64,000 bases of DNA from Candidatus Krumholzibacteriota bacterium (lineage in GTDB: Bacteria > Krumholzibacteriota > Krumholzibacteriia > Krumholzibacteriales > WJIX01): positions 62,001 to 126,000 of the forward strand of contig JAXHNR010000001.1 of NCBI GenBank assembly GCA_034520215.1, in the 5' to 3' direction. Position numbers and translations under genes: made by a program. Position 1 is the stretch's first letter, and each line of letters opens with the position of its first letter. The notes under the pieces are model-generated. The model had not been told where the DNA came from and did not search any database. It saw nothing but the letters and a program-made list of their open reading frames with translations. Below, in pieces: positions 36,495 to 45,994 of the stretch.

Positions 36495-38396
36495 ATGTAT
36501 TTCTTGATTAATAAAATACGTGAGAATAAAACAGGACAGACTGGGGCCGCGGCTGTATCTTTTGTTATATTTCTTGTCATAATATTTCTTGTTCATACTC
36601 CTGCTTTTTCTTCAAATGGAATAATTGCCCGTATGAGGGTGGAATCTAAGAATGTCTATGTCGGCGGAACATTTATTATGCAGATAACAATTATGGGTTC
36701 TACTGATGTCGAGCGGCCTGACCTTTCGAATCTCAAAGGGTTTGAAGTGGAATTCGCGGGCGGTTCAAACAACAGCAGCCAGTCTGTTTCGATTGTAAAC
36801 GGCAATTTCAGCAGAACGGTCAAAAAAGAGTACGTATTTTCATATAGACTGACCCCCTTAGAATCCGGGGTTCTAAGAATCCCCTCCATCGCGGTCGAAG
36901 TTGAAGGCAAAGATCTAAAGACTAACGCGTTGACCATTAACGTCAGAGAACCCGAGGAAACAGAAGATTTTAAGCTGAGGCTGAGATTGTCGAGAGAGAG
37001 TTGTTTCGTGGGGGAGCCGGTTATCCTTTCTGTCGTATGGTATCTGCGCGAGGATGTAAACAGCTTCAATGTTACGGCGCCTTTATTACAATCCTCCGCG
37101 TTTGATATTGAGAAGCCGGAAATGAAACTTGATAAAAGGAAGAAATATTTCAGGGTACCGATCGGAGACAGGGAATTTATTGCCCTTAAGGGTAAGGGGA
37201 CACTTGAAGGTGAAAGATACGCGACACTTGAATTCGAAATGGCTCTCATCCCTAAGAAACCGGGGGTTTTCAGTATACCCGAATTCATTATCTCGTGTGA
37301 GGTTGGCGGCGGATTCGGAAGAGACAATTTCTTTGATGACTTCTTCTCCCGGCATTCAATCAATCGTGAAAGACAGAGGAAATATGTAGTCCCTTCGAAC
37401 AGCCCCTCGCTCACCGTTAAAGAACTTCCGAAAGAAGGCAGACCTGATGATTTCAGCGGATATGTGGGAGAGTACAAAATCTCCGCCGCGGCAAATCCTA
37501 CTGTTGTAGATGTAGGAGATCCTATCACATTAAAAATAACCCTTGAAGGATCTGATTTTATGAATAATATCAATTTACCCCCCCTCGGTGAGATAGACGG
37601 ATTTTCAGATAATTTCAAGATACCTTCAGAGAGAGCGGCAGGTGTTATAGAAGACGGGAAGAAGATATTCACACAGACAATAAGAGCGAAAAGTCATAAA
37701 GTGACTCGTGTTCCGCCGGTCAGGATTGTTTCATTTGACACTGCTGAGGAACGGTATATAACGGTTGAATCGAAGCCGATACCTCTTACGGTTAATCCTA
37801 CAAGAACAGTTACCGCGAGTGATGCTGAGGGCTTAAACCGGGCTCGGGAAGGTTCAGCGCTGGAGCACTGGAGAGATGGTATTGCCTATAATTATAAGGG
37901 CGAAGATTTGTTGGTGAGGGCGGACTACGGTTTCAGATCACTAATGTCACACCGGTGGAGTATGCTTCTTCTTGGAGTTCCGCCCGTCCTTTTCGTGATA
38001 CTTCTGACCGGGAATCTCATGTCAAGGAGAAGAAAGTCAGATCCGATGGCAAGACGGGCGAGGGGGGCGGCTAGAATATTAAAGAAGAAACTCAGCTCTC
38101 TCGCGAAGGATGATAATTTGAGCCGTGAAGTTGCCTGCGGCAGGATGTTAGAAGCGTTAAAGGAATATCTGGGAAATAAGCTCCGGCGTGAGGGCTCCGC
38201 TCTTACTTCTGGAGAGGTAGAAAAAGAGCTTGAGAGAAGAGGAATAAACGCGGAGCTTATAGAATCGTTAACAGAGATTATCAGGGTATGTGAGCATGGA
38301 ACATACGCGGGGGTAAATACCGCCGAGGAGAATGATATTCTGATGTTGACAGACAGGGTGGATAAAATAATCTCGAGGCTTGACAAAAAATTATGA
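36495..38396 (+). CDS. batD: BatD (oxygen-tolerance family) membrane protein
   Basis: 633 aa. Signal/anchor helix (about 15-35), tandem Ig-like exported domains (about 38-455) beginning with IARMRVESKNVYVGGTF, one membrane helix (about 483-503) and a cytosolic helical tail. This is the BatD architecture. Its TGA overlaps the batE ATG by four bases. Confidence 0.9.
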   Translation: MYFLINKIRENKTGQTGAAAVSFVIFLVIIFLVHTPAFSSNGIIARMRVESKNVYVGGTFIMQITIMGSTDVERPDLSNLKGFEVEFAGGSNNSSQSVSIVNGNFSRTVKKEYVFSYRLTPLESGVLRIPSIAVEVEGKDLKTNALTINVREPEETEDFKLRLRLSRESCFVGEPVILSVVWYLREDVNSFNVTAPLLQSSAFDIEKPEMKLDKRKKYFRVPIGDREFIALKGKGTLEGERYATLEFEMALIPKKPGVFSIPEFIISCEVGGGFGRDNFFDDFFSRHSINRERQRKYVVPSNSPSLTVKELPKEGRPDDFSGYVGEYKISAAANPTVVDVGDPITLKITLEGSDFMNNINLPPLGEIDGFSDNFKIPSERAAGVIEDGKKIFTQTIRAKSHKVTRVPPVRIVSFDTAEERYITVESKPIPLTVNPTRTVTASDAEGLNRAREGSALEHWRDGIAYNYKGEDLLVRADYGFRSLMSHRWSMLLLGVPPVLFVILLTGNLMSRRRKSDPMARRARGAARILKKKLSSLAKDDNLSREVACGRMLEALKEYLGNKLRREGSALTSGEVEKELERRGINAELIESLTEIIRVCEHGTYAGVNTAEENDILMLTDRVDKIISRLDKKL

Positions 38397-39262
38397 CATT
38401 TTTGGCTAAAAAAATAAGTATTGATATTGGAGATTCCCTGAGCGTGGGAGCGGCGGTTCTTATTCTGGCCGCCGTGGTTATGATTATTCCTTTATCCCCT
38501 TGTGCCGCGGAACTTTCCGGCGAAGAGTTGCGGAATGATCTCGAAGCGGCCCAAGAAGCCTTTCAGAACGGTCTTGAGCATGAAGTGTCAAACCCTCTGT
38601 CAGCCAGGGATTATTTTAGAAGTTCTATTCTTCATTATAGGAGAATGATAGATGAAGGGGGAGTCAGGAACGGTAAGATATACTATAATATTGGAAACGC
38701 CTATTTCAGACTGGATGATCTGGGAAGAGCCATTTTAAATTACAAACGGGCGGCCCTTTATATTCCGAATGATGATAATCTGACGCGGAATCTTAAATAC
38801 GCCCGGAGCAGAAGAAAGAACAAAATAGAAGAGAAAGAGAGGGAGAGAGTATTTAAAACTCTCTTCTTTCTTCATTATGATCTGCCCTATAGTGTGAGGT
38901 TTATTGTTTTTTCCGCTTTTTTCGCCCTGGTATGGCTCGCGGCTTCAGTATACATTTTTATCAGAAGCGGGAAACTTAAAATCGTGATCATTGTCTTTGC
39001 AGTCCTCGGCGGGGCATTTTTTGCTTCTCTTATGATTGAAAAAATCAATTTTACCGCGAGTCCCGAGGGTGTTATTATTGTTGACGACACTGTCGCGCGA
39101 AAGGGAGACGCGGAGACTTACCAGCCGAGTTTTACTGATCCGCTGAGCGTGGGAACGGAGTTTGAGTTAATAGAAGACAGGGGCAGGTGGTGGCAGATAG
39201 AACTTGTAAATGGAGTCAGGTGCTGGATAAAATCTAACGCGGGTGAGACGGTAATAGAATAA
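38393..39262 (+). CDS. batE: BatE-like TPR / SH3 membrane protein
   Basis: 289 aa. One N-terminal helix (about 15-38), TPRs (about 75-135, YNIGNAYFRLDDLGRAILNY), two closely spaced helices (about 165-210) and a C-terminal bacterial SH3 domain (225-289). This matches BatE. Last core gene of the bat operon; the protease gene follows 42 nt later. Confidence 0.88.
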   Translation: MTFLAKKISIDIGDSLSVGAAVLILAAVVMIIPLSPCAAELSGEELRNDLEAAQEAFQNGLEHEVSNPLSARDYFRSSILHYRRMIDEGGVRNGKIYYNIGNAYFRLDDLGRAILNYKRAALYIPNDDNLTRNLKYARSRRKNKIEEKERERVFKTLFFLHYDLPYSVRFIVFSAFFALVWLAASVYIFIRSGKLKIVIIVFAVLGGAFFASLMIEKINFTASPEGVIIVDDTVARKGDAETYQPSFTDPLSVGTEFELIEDRGRWWQIELVNGVRCWIKSNAGETVIE

Positions 39263-39304
39263 GGTCATGTCTTACCGGAAACTTTTTAAGGAAAGAGGTC
39301 TAAA

Positions 39305-40714
39305 ATGAAAAGAGGTTTGAGGGTATTAACTGTTTTAACGGTGTTTATATCAGCTTTTGCCGCAGAGGGTTATACAAAAGATACCGGCGAGGGGTTAACT
39401 CAAGAGCTGATTCACAAACTCGAAAGTTCGTTAGTGCTTAATCCTCAAACACGAGCTCTTATAAACGCGGTTTCCAACAATGATTTAAAAGAGCTTACAT
39501 TTAACAGAGAGTTTCACGGCAGGCATGATGATCTTTTTAGTGACAAGATTAAGACAAAGGGGATTACGGATCAGAAAAGCAGCGGAAGATGCTGGCTCTT
39601 TGCCGGATTTAACGTGATGCGCCCGGCGGTCATGGAGAAATACAATCTGCCCGAATTTGAGTTTTCAGAGAACTATCTGTTTTTCTTCGACAAACTTGAA
39701 AAGGCAAATACCTTCCTGGAAGCTGTAATAGAATCAAGGGGAAAGGATATAGATGACAGGGAGCTACAAACCCTTCTAAAAAACCCGGTTCCGGACGGAG
39801 GCTGGTGGAACTATGTGGTAAATTTGACTGAGAAGTACGGAACGGTTCCGAAATCAGTAATGCCGGAAACTAATAATACAAGTAATACGAGAATGATGAA
39901 CCGGCAGCTTAACAGAATGGCCAGATCTTTCGCCGCTCGGATAAGAGAATCCGCCTCAGAGGGTGTAACTGAGGATGAATTGAGAGAGCAAAAGACGGAG
40001 ATGCTGAAGAAGGTATACAGACTGCTTGTTTTGAATATGGGAATGCCTCCGGATGAGTTCACGTGGCGGATAGAGGATAAGGATCAAGAGATATTCGAAA
40101 AAAACTACACGCCTCTTTCTTTTTACAGAGAAGCTGTTGAGGTGGATTTAAAGGAGTATATATGCCTGCTCGATCATCCCGCGCACGAGTATAACAAACT
40201 TTACAGGATACGTTACTGCAGGAATATGTCTGATCTTTCTGATATGGAATTTATCAATCTTAAGATAGGCAGGTTGAAAGAGTTTGCTCTGGACGCGGTG
40301 CTCAGCGATGAGCCGGTGTGGTTCGCGGCTGATGTGGGTAAGGCTAACGATACGAAAAACGGCATTCTCGCTACCGGAGCTTATGATGAAACCTCTCTGC
40401 TTGGAACGGGGGTGGGGATGACAAAGGCAGAACGCGTGAAATACCGCGAAAGCATTCCCGGTCATGCTATGGTATTTATCGGTGTTGATTTAAATGAAGA
40501 TGATTCACCGGAGAAATGGCTTGTGGAAAATTCCTGGGGAACGGATACTGGAAACGACGGTCTCTGGACGATGTATGACGAGTGGTTTGATAAATACGTC
40601 TATTCGGTAATAGTCAGAAAGAGTCATGTCCCCGGCGATGTCCGTAAGATTCTTGAGACAAAGCCCGAGATCCTCCCGGCCTGGGACCCTATGCGCGGAG
40701 CTTTTGATCGATAA
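39305..40714 (+). CDS. Secreted C1B cysteine peptidase (bleomycin hydrolase / PepC-like)
   Basis: 469 aa. Catalytic residues C96 (KSSGRCWLFAG), H387 (PGHAMVFIG) and N409 (VENSWGTD) give the C1B triad. Unlike most bleomycin hydrolases, which are cytosolic hexamers, this one begins with a likely signal peptide (residues 1-22, cleaved near FAAEG), so it probably acts outside the cytosol. AGGAAAGAGG precedes the ATG. It may be read through from the bat operon. Function: aminopeptidase-type peptide degradation. Confidence 0.9.
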   Translation: MKRGLRVLTVLTVFISAFAAEGYTKDTGEGLTQELIHKLESSLVLNPQTRALINAVSNNDLKELTFNREFHGRHDDLFSDKIKTKGITDQKSSGRCWLFAGFNVMRPAVMEKYNLPEFEFSENYLFFFDKLEKANTFLEAVIESRGKDIDDRELQTLLKNPVPDGGWWNYVVNLTEKYGTVPKSVMPETNNTSNTRMMNRQLNRMARSFAARIRESASEGVTEDELREQKTEMLKKVYRLLVLNMGMPPDEFTWRIEDKDQEIFEKNYTPLSFYREAVEVDLKEYICLLDHPAHEYNKLYRIRYCRNMSDLSDMEFINLKIGRLKEFALDAVLSDEPVWFAADVGKANDTKNGILATGAYDETSLLGTGVGMTKAERVKYRESIPGHAMVFIGVDLNEDDSPEKWLVENSWGTDTGNDGLWTMYDEWFDKYVYSVIVRKSHVPGDVRKILETKPEILPAWDPMRGAFDR

Positions 40715-40746
40715 GGATTAATTGACATTCCAAATGGAGCTATACA

Positions 40747-41112
40747 ATGAAGAACTGTCCCTTTTGCGGAGAACAGAAGGTTCTTCTCGAAAATGATCTT
40801 GCGTACGCTATTTTCGATAAGTATCCAGTTTCTCCCGGGCATATTCTCGTAATTCCTAGGAGGCACCACGAGACCATCTTTGAATCAAACGACGAGGAAA
40901 TAACATCCATTTTTTCTATCGTCCGGCAAGCAAGGGATTATCTGGCTTCAAAGTACGACCCCGACGGTTATAATATAGGAATTAATATCGGAAGAGCCGC
41001 CGGGCAGTCGATAAAACACCTTCATCTGCACGTGATCCCGCGCTACAGAGGCGACAGGCGATTGACCAAAGGAGGTGTGCGAGGCGTAATACCTGACAAG
41101 CAATCGTATTGA
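40747..41112 (+). CDS. HIT family nucleotide hydrolase
   Basis: 121 aa. Zinc-type CPFC (C4, C7) near the start and the histidine triad HLHLH (H91, H93, H95). Members hydrolyse AMP derivatives such as adenylylated nucleotides. 32 nt after the protease gene, possibly cotranscribed. The next plus-strand gene, the RiPP precursor, has its own promoter. Confidence 0.93.
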   Translation: MKNCPFCGEQKVLLENDLAYAIFDKYPVSPGHILVIPRRHHETIFESNDEEITSIFSIVRQARDYLASKYDPDGYNIGINIGRAAGQSIKHLHLHVIPRYRGDRRLTKGGVRGVIPDKQSY

Positions 41113-41228
41113 TTTTATTCCTTTCTGCCGGGAATATATGATATATCACGCGGGGAATGTTTAAAAAATAAGCCGGATAAACGAAAAGATGATAAAAACT
41201 AACTGGGGGAAAATACAGATAATAGGGG

Positions 41229-41258
41229 TTGACAACTTGCAGTGGATTTTGATAGAAT
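41229..41258 (+). promoter_or_regulatory. Promoter of the RiPP precursor gene
   Basis: TTGACA (41229-41234), 18-nt spacer, TAGAAT (41253-41258). Start about 41265, giving a 59-nt leader before the precursor ATG. Its perfect -35 suggests strong expression, as expected for a precursor peptide. Confidence 0.75.
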
Positions 41259-41323
41259 AATGGTTGTGCAGTGTAAATATAGTTTGATGAATTTGGAATG
41301 AGATTCCTAAGGGAGTAAACTTG

Positions 41324-41458
41324 ATGAAGAAAGCACCTAAAGAGAATAATGGTAGGAATTATTCAAAACCTGAAGTAAAAAAGCATGAGAATCTTAAAGA
41401 TATCACGCTTCTTTCTTTTTCGCCGCCTGAGTCGACATATGATATTGATAAACAATAA
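41324..41458 (+). CDS. Lasso-type RiPP precursor peptide (44 aa)
   Basis: Not a standard gene call because of its length. AAGGGAG lies 8 nt before ATG 41324. The leader YSKPEVKKHENLKDITLL (13-30) fits the recognition pattern of lasso precursors, YxxPx(L/V)xxxGxxxxxT, with Y13, P16, V18 and T28 in register and E22 in place of the usual Gly. In this family Thr is the next-to-last leader residue, so the predicted core is residues 30-44, LSFSPPESTYDIDKQ. E36 is core position 7, a possible ring acceptor. The core also holds S31, S33, S37, T38 and Y39 as candidate phosphorylation or nucleotidylation sites. The paeninodin leader contains the same YSKP start (known example with an HprK-like kinase). 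Confidence 0.8.
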   Translation: MKKAPKENNGRNYSKPEVKKHENLKDITLLSFSPPESTYDIDKQ

Positions 41459-41561
41459 CTGAACATAATTAATAGTTTAGTTAATAAGATCATTCAGGAA
41501 GCAAGTTGTGTTGAGGCTTGTTTTAGCGGGTGATTGCTATCTTAAAACGGGGGGATTTATT

Positions 41562-41819
41562 TTGTTTAGAATCAGCGATAAAGTTGTCTTCAGAAAGGTT
41601 GAAGACAAAATTGTTCTTATAAACCTCGAGACCGGTTATTATTATTCACTTAATGAAATAGGCGGATTTATATTTAACTCTATTCGAGACGGCAGTGACC
41701 CTTCAGACATACTGCGTGATATTAAGACAGATTTTGATGTTTCAGAAAGCAAGGCCGAGGACGATTTTAATAATTTCATAGAAGAACTTAAAAGAGAGGC
41801 GATTCTTTATTCTGCTTAG
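41562..41819 (+). CDS. PqqD-like RiPP recognition protein (lasso B1)
   Basis: 85 aa from TTG 41562, which has GGGGGG 7 nt upstream; a GTG at 41508 would add 18 residues without homology. The sequence shows the PqqD pattern: KIVLINLETGYYYSLNEIG, a helical turn with DPSDILRDIKTDFDV, and a final helix ending LKREAILYS. Such stand-alone RRE (B1) proteins bind the YxxP leader and deliver the precursor to the maturation enzymes. 103 nt after the precursor gene, 31 nt before the kinase gene. Confidence 0.88.
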   Translation: MFRISDKVVFRKVEDKIVLINLETGYYYSLNEIGGFIFNSIRDGSDPSDILRDIKTDFDVSESKAEDDFNNFIEELKREAILYSA

Positions 41820-41850
41820 AGCGGCCGTAATTTGATGATAGAGAGGTTAA

Positions 41851-42825
41851 TTGCAGTTTCATACTGACATCAGAATAAATAGATTTTCCGTTCGGGTAAA
41901 ATCCGATGACGAAAGGGTCATCAAGTCTTTATCTGAATGGATAGATTCCGATATTTTAAGAATCCATAGAGATAAAATAATCGATAAAAGAATATTCCCA
42001 GAGATCAGATTCCATTCTGATTCTATCCCTGAAGAACTGCCGGAGCCGGATGAGGCGCGTCTAACCGCTTCTTTTGAAGATATAGATTTTTATTCCTATG
42101 AAGATTTCACACTTCTGGTGATAGGCGGAAGTTCTATCATAAGGGTCGAAAAAGAAAGTCCTATTGCAACGGGATATGTATCTAAGCGGCATCTGGAGTC
42201 GCCCTGGATACTGCGGCACAGGATAGTTTATCTTCCGGTCCTGGAGATCCTCAGAAATGAAGGGGCTTATTATATTCACGCCGGCTGTGTTACAAAGGGT
42301 AATAAGTCTGTTCTGCTATGCGGCGGCAGTGGAGGCGGAAAATCGACACTTACTTACGCGCTGAGTCTATCGGGCTTTTCCTATATGTCGGATGACGCCG
42401 TATTTATAGAGAATAACGGTGATAAAATAGAACTATTTTCATTTCCGGAGAGGTTGAAGTTAAGCGCGAAAAGCTGTTCCTTCTTCCCCGGGTTTGAAAA
42501 ATACATCGATATTGCCGGTAAAGCAGAAATTCCGGTCGAAGAAACAGGGATAGAAAACGTTGCCGTGAGCGGCGGTCCCCACGCGCTGATTTTTCCGGAG
42601 ATATCAAATGCTTCAGAAAGCAGGCTTCTTGATATTTCCAAAGAAGAAGCTTTTCTGCGATTAATTAGACAGAGCATCTCACTTACCTGTAATAAAGGTA
42701 TCGAAGAGCATCTTGATCTGCTTAAGGAACTGACTGAAAAGTCATTGTGCCGCAGACTTGAGTTTGGAAGAGACTTTTCCCGCCTGCCGGAACTCTTTAG
42801 CGACGGTCTTTTTGACCGGTCCTGA
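41851..42825 (+). CDS. HprK-like kinase of the RiPP cluster
   Basis: 324 aa, TTG start with GAGAGG 4 nt upstream. The C-terminal half has the HPr-kinase P-loop GGSGGGKST (158-166) followed by YMSDDAVFIE, the acidic metal-binding segment. No HPr protein gene is nearby, and the sequence belongs to the HprK-related proteins seen next to lasso peptide genes, where one member phosphorylates the precursor (paeninodin). Here the predicted substrate is the 44-aa precursor. The N-terminal 130 residues match no domain I recognise. Confidence 0.82.
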   Translation: MQFHTDIRINRFSVRVKSDDERVIKSLSEWIDSDILRIHRDKIIDKRIFPEIRFHSDSIPEELPEPDEARLTASFEDIDFYSYEDFTLLVIGGSSIIRVEKESPIATGYVSKRHLESPWILRHRIVYLPVLEILRNEGAYYIHAGCVTKGNKSVLLCGGSGGGKSTLTYALSLSGFSYMSDDAVFIENNGDKIELFSFPERLKLSAKSCSFFPGFEKYIDIAGKAEIPVEETGIENVAVSGGPHALIFPEISNASESRLLDISKEEAFLRLIRQSISLTCNKGIEEHLDLLKELTEKSLCRRLEFGRDFSRLPELFSDGLFDRS

Positions 42826-42995
42826 TATTCAATAATGCTAACAACGTTTGGAAGTGAATATAGTTTTCTAAAAGGGACTGCTGTTTTAGCGGGCAGGCTG
42901 GTTTATTATTGTTCCTGTCTGGTCATCTGCCGTTTAGTTTTATTGCATGTTTATAATCTTTTCGGCTTCAGGCTAAAAAAGAGGTTATATGGTTC

Positions 42996-43832
42996 TTAAT
43001 AATGACACAATGTGCCGTCTTTACGGGTCTGCCTGAATGCCAGATTGAAACAGATAATACTTACAGGCAGAAAGATCACAATAAAGATAATGAGTGAATA
43101 CGCTTCGTTGTGAAGCTGAGACAGTGAATGTCCTTTCAGCAGGGCGAGTCTTATTCCCCTTAGCGAATGTGTTATCGGGAGCAGTTGCGCGAGTTTCTGG
43201 CACCATTCGGGAAGCACTGTTATGGGGTAGAAAACCCCTCCCAGAAATCGCGATAAATGGTAAAAGAGCCAGTTAACGGGTGTTCCCTTCTTAAAGACAA
43301 GTATGAAACTTCCAGAGAGAATTCCAAGAGAACTGAACGCCAGTATTGTAAGCAGCAACATTACAATAGCGGCAAAATAATTCGGATTGCCGAGATTCGA
43401 TTCAAAGAAAGCAAATCCGAAGATGAGGTATGCTATAACGTGTATCGAAGCGAACAGAAAGTTCCACAGTGTCTGGAATATCAGGATCGTCGTGAATCTG
43501 GTTCTTGTTACGAGAACCGCCTCCAGCGTGCCGGTCAGCTGGGCGTTGCGTATAGAGCTGGAAAAGCCCTCCAGTCCGACATTAAGATAGCTCGAAAAAG
43601 CTGTTCCAATGAGCACGAACGAGAAATAATTTCCTCCGTATGGCTGCAGCTGAGTCGAAACGGCAGGGTCGATAAGCTTTGCGAGAAAATAATATACGAG
43701 AAGACTGAGCCAGATGCTTGACAGCTTGAAAAGGAAATGAAGTTTGTAGCTTATCATAGTGATGAATTCCTTCTTCATCACGGCAAGCGCTTTCCTTAAG
43801 ATCATTATAGCTCGGGTTCTATTTGATTTCAC
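42996..43832 (-). CDS. ABC-2 type transporter permease
   Basis: 278 aa with six predicted helices (first about 28-45, last near 250-270). The conserved loop FLGGVFYPITVLPEWCQKL is typical of ABC-2 permeases. Its start overlaps the end of the ATPase gene by 14 nt. Together they form an exporter at the 3' end of the minus-strand RiPP operon, replacing the fused McjD-type exporter usual in lasso clusters. The 170-base convergent gap to the kinase gene shows no clear terminator. Confidence 0.88.
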   Translation of the reverse strand: MKSNRTRAIMILRKALAVMKKEFITMISYKLHFLFKLSSIWLSLLVYYFLAKLIDPAVSTQLQPYGGNYFSFVLIGTAFSSYLNVGLEGFSSSIRNAQLTGTLEAVLVTRTRFTTILIFQTLWNFLFASIHVIAYLIFGFAFFESNLGNPNYFAAIVMLLLTILAFSSLGILSGSFILVFKKGTPVNWLFYHLSRFLGGVFYPITVLPEWCQKLAQLLPITHSLRGIRLALLKGHSLSQLHNEAYSLIIFIVIFLPVSIICFNLAFRQTRKDGTLCHY

Positions 43833-44679
43833 CGTTTTTCTCCGTTTTATTATTTACCAGAAGGAGATTGAATATCTCTTCGAAGGGCAGTTCTCCGCTG
43901 ACACCGTGTTTTTTCTCAACAGAAGAACTGATCTCTTCGAGCGTACCTTTGATGATCGCTTTTCCCTTATTCAGTACCAGAATTCTCTGACAGAGATTCT
44001 TGATGTCACTGACTCGGTTTGTGGTGATAATTATTGTTTTGTTTTCATCTTTAGCAAAGCTTTTGATTAGTGATCTGAGTTTAAACGCCGAGCCGGGGTC
44101 CAGCCCCCTTGTAGGTTCGTCCATAAAGATAACATCGGGGTCGGCGAGGAGAGAACGCGCTATGGCCATTTTTTGTTTCATGCCCGATGAATAATTAAGA
44201 AAACGCTTATCTGAGGAATCCTGGAGTTCGAAACGCTCAAAGAGTTCACTTATTCTCCGCTTTGCCGTGTCGGGTGGTACTTCCAGAAGCTCCGCGAAAA
44301 AGTTTAAGTTCTGCCTGCCCGTCAATCTCCAGAAGAAGCTTCTCTCTTCGCTGAGGCAATAGCCGATCTTTTCCAGGACTTCTCTTCTTTCCTTTGCTAC
44401 ATCGTGGCCGTATACAAACGCCTTTCCTTTTGTTGGAGTAGTAAGGGTACACATGATTTTTACAGTAGTGGTTTTGCCCGCTCCGTTAGGTCCTATAATC
44501 CCGAATATCTCGCCCTCTCTAACCGAAAATCCGATATTATCCAGTATGAGTTTTTTCTCGCGGGTGAATTGAAATTTAAAAATCGATTTTATAGGAAGGG
44601 GTACTGGGTAATATTTTGTTATATTTTCACATCTTACAATAATTTTGCCGGTCTTCGAATTGTTTGAAAAGTCAGACAT
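43819..44679 (-). CDS. ABC transporter ATP-binding protein
   Basis: 286 aa. Walker A GPNGAGKTTT, Q-loop in YCLSEERSFF, signature LNYSSGMKQKM, Walker B VIFMDEP and D-loop TRGLDPG. Partner of the overlapping ABC-2 permease. It lies 35 nt after the nucleotidyltransferase gene, within the RiPP operon. Confidence 0.93.
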   Translation of the reverse strand: MSDFSNNSKTGKIIVRCENITKYYPVPLPIKSIFKFQFTREKKLILDNIGFSVREGEIFGIIGPNGAGKTTTVKIMCTLTTPTKGKAFVYGHDVAKERREVLEKIGYCLSEERSFFWRLTGRQNLNFFAELLEVPPDTAKRRISELFERFELQDSSDKRFLNYSSGMKQKMAIARSLLADPDVIFMDEPTRGLDPGSAFKLRSLIKSFAKDENKTIIITTNRVSDIKNLCQRILVLNKGKAIIKGTLEEISSSVEKKHGVSGELPFEEIFNLLLVNNKTEKNGEIK

Positions 44680-44714
44680 ATTATTTACGTTTCTCTTTCC
44701 CAGCGGGCCGGCTG

Positions 44715-45992
44715 CTAATCTTGGTTCATATCAATTTGAGAGTCTAATCTTTTTTCGCTGAAAATTCCACCTTGAACAATAAAACCGAGAAGACCGGAGA
44801 ATGTCAACACTTTAAACAGAAGGTATAATTTTTTGATGAATGCGCCCGATTTGCTTTTCTTCTTATGTAAAAATGAGTAATAAAAACTTTCGTGAAGCAT
44901 ATTCTGGTCGGGGAATACCAGACGATACAGATATTCTGACCGGTGTTTTATGCCACTTTTAAGAATAAAGGTAATTACAATTTCATGAATGTTTAAAAAA
45001 GGGGTCCAATTCCAGAGAAGCCCTCTCGGGTAATATGTAGTTAACGCGAAGTTTTTTAAGAAGCACCCAACTCTAAAATTCTCTGCGAGATCCTCTGGTA
45101 CAAAGTTACCGAAGAGCGATTCGGAAAGTGTGATCGCAATTTTAAGTTCTTTTTCTGTTTCGCATTTACCCGCCCAGCTTAACGCGTAATTTAACCCATT
45201 TCTATCGAGCAGGAGTGTTAACTTTTTTATTTCAACAAGGTTTCTTAAGTTTAGAAATGACAGATAAGACAGGTGAACGCTCATATGCCATAATGTGTGT
45301 TCAAGACAGAGGGTTTTGATCTTATGACCGAGAACTTTTATAGAAACAGCTTTTTCTTTCAGGGTATCTATGTCCATAGTACTTCTTCTTTTTGGATCCA
45401 GAAGGGACCAGTGAAGTTCTATTACACTGTCCATCTGTTTGCCTCTGGTAAAGATTAAATGGAAATGATATTTTTTATATTCCCCGATAGATTTTACACC
45501 CGAATAAATCCTGTACCCTCTTTGCTCAAGAATTTCCGTTGCTTTGTCGATTTCTTCGGGATCTACAAGGATATCTGTATCCCGGGAAACCCTTATTCCG
45601 GGATCGCTGTAAAGCAACTTTGCCAGCGCGACACCTTTAACTACAACAGGTCTTATGCCATTCCTTTCCATGATTTTCAGTATCTCTACAAGTTCTGTCT
45701 CCTTTTTTAAGTATCTTGCCTGAGCGAGAATATATTCTTCTTTAAGTCTCGCAGAGACATTTGCTGGAAGCGAGTCTATCTTTCCGATATCTAAAAAGAA
45801 ACGGTAGGCTTCAGCGAGACTGTAGTGATATTCAGCCAGTCTGATAAAATATTTCCAGTTGAAATTGCCTTTAATCAAAAAATCAATTTTAGTTATGATC
45901 GGATTGACATTTGACGCGGATTCTGTAATAGAACCGGCAATAATCAGAAATACCTTTTCTTCTGGTCTTAAATTCTTCAGTCGTTTTTTCAT
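44715..45992 (-). CDS. Nucleotidyltransferase family protein (NTP_transf_5 type)
   Basis: 425 aa. Core motif VVKGVALAKLLYSDPGIRVS then RDTDILVDPEEI: the KG...R...DxD arrangement of the NTP_transf_5 nucleotidyltransferases. These are recurrent companions of lasso-type precursor, B1, B2 and HprK-like genes; the reaction on the peptide is not established. ATG at 45992 lies 2 nt after the stop of the B2 gene, so the two are coupled. Confidence 0.85.
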   Translation of the reverse strand: MKKRLKNLRPEEKVFLIIAGSITESASNVNPIITKIDFLIKGNFNWKYFIRLAEYHYSLAEAYRFFLDIGKIDSLPANVSARLKEEYILAQARYLKKETELVEILKIMERNGIRPVVVKGVALAKLLYSDPGIRVSRDTDILVDPEEIDKATEILEQRGYRIYSGVKSIGEYKKYHFHLIFTRGKQMDSVIELHWSLLDPKRRSTMDIDTLKEKAVSIKVLGHKIKTLCLEHTLWHMSVHLSYLSFLNLRNLVEIKKLTLLLDRNGLNYALSWAGKCETEKELKIAITLSESLFGNFVPEDLAENFRVGCFLKNFALTTYYPRGLLWNWTPFLNIHEIVITFILKSGIKHRSEYLYRLVFPDQNMLHESFYYSFLHKKKSKSGAFIKKLYLLFKVLTFSGLLGFIVQGGIFSEKRLDSQIDMNQD

Positions 45993-45994
45993 TC

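Noticed and set aside
36656..37672. 338-aa open frame on the minus strand
   Set aside because: Antisense to batD, with no family pattern or ribosome site; a shadow of the coding strand.
41286..41300. Second tiny ORF ahead of the precursor (ATG AAT TTG GAA TGA)
   Set aside because: Four codons, no ribosome site, no leader motif.
41851..42825. True HPr kinase/phosphorylase
   Set aside because: No HPr gene is nearby, the gene is embedded in a RiPP locus, and the N-terminal part does not match HprK; a precursor-modifying kinase fits better.
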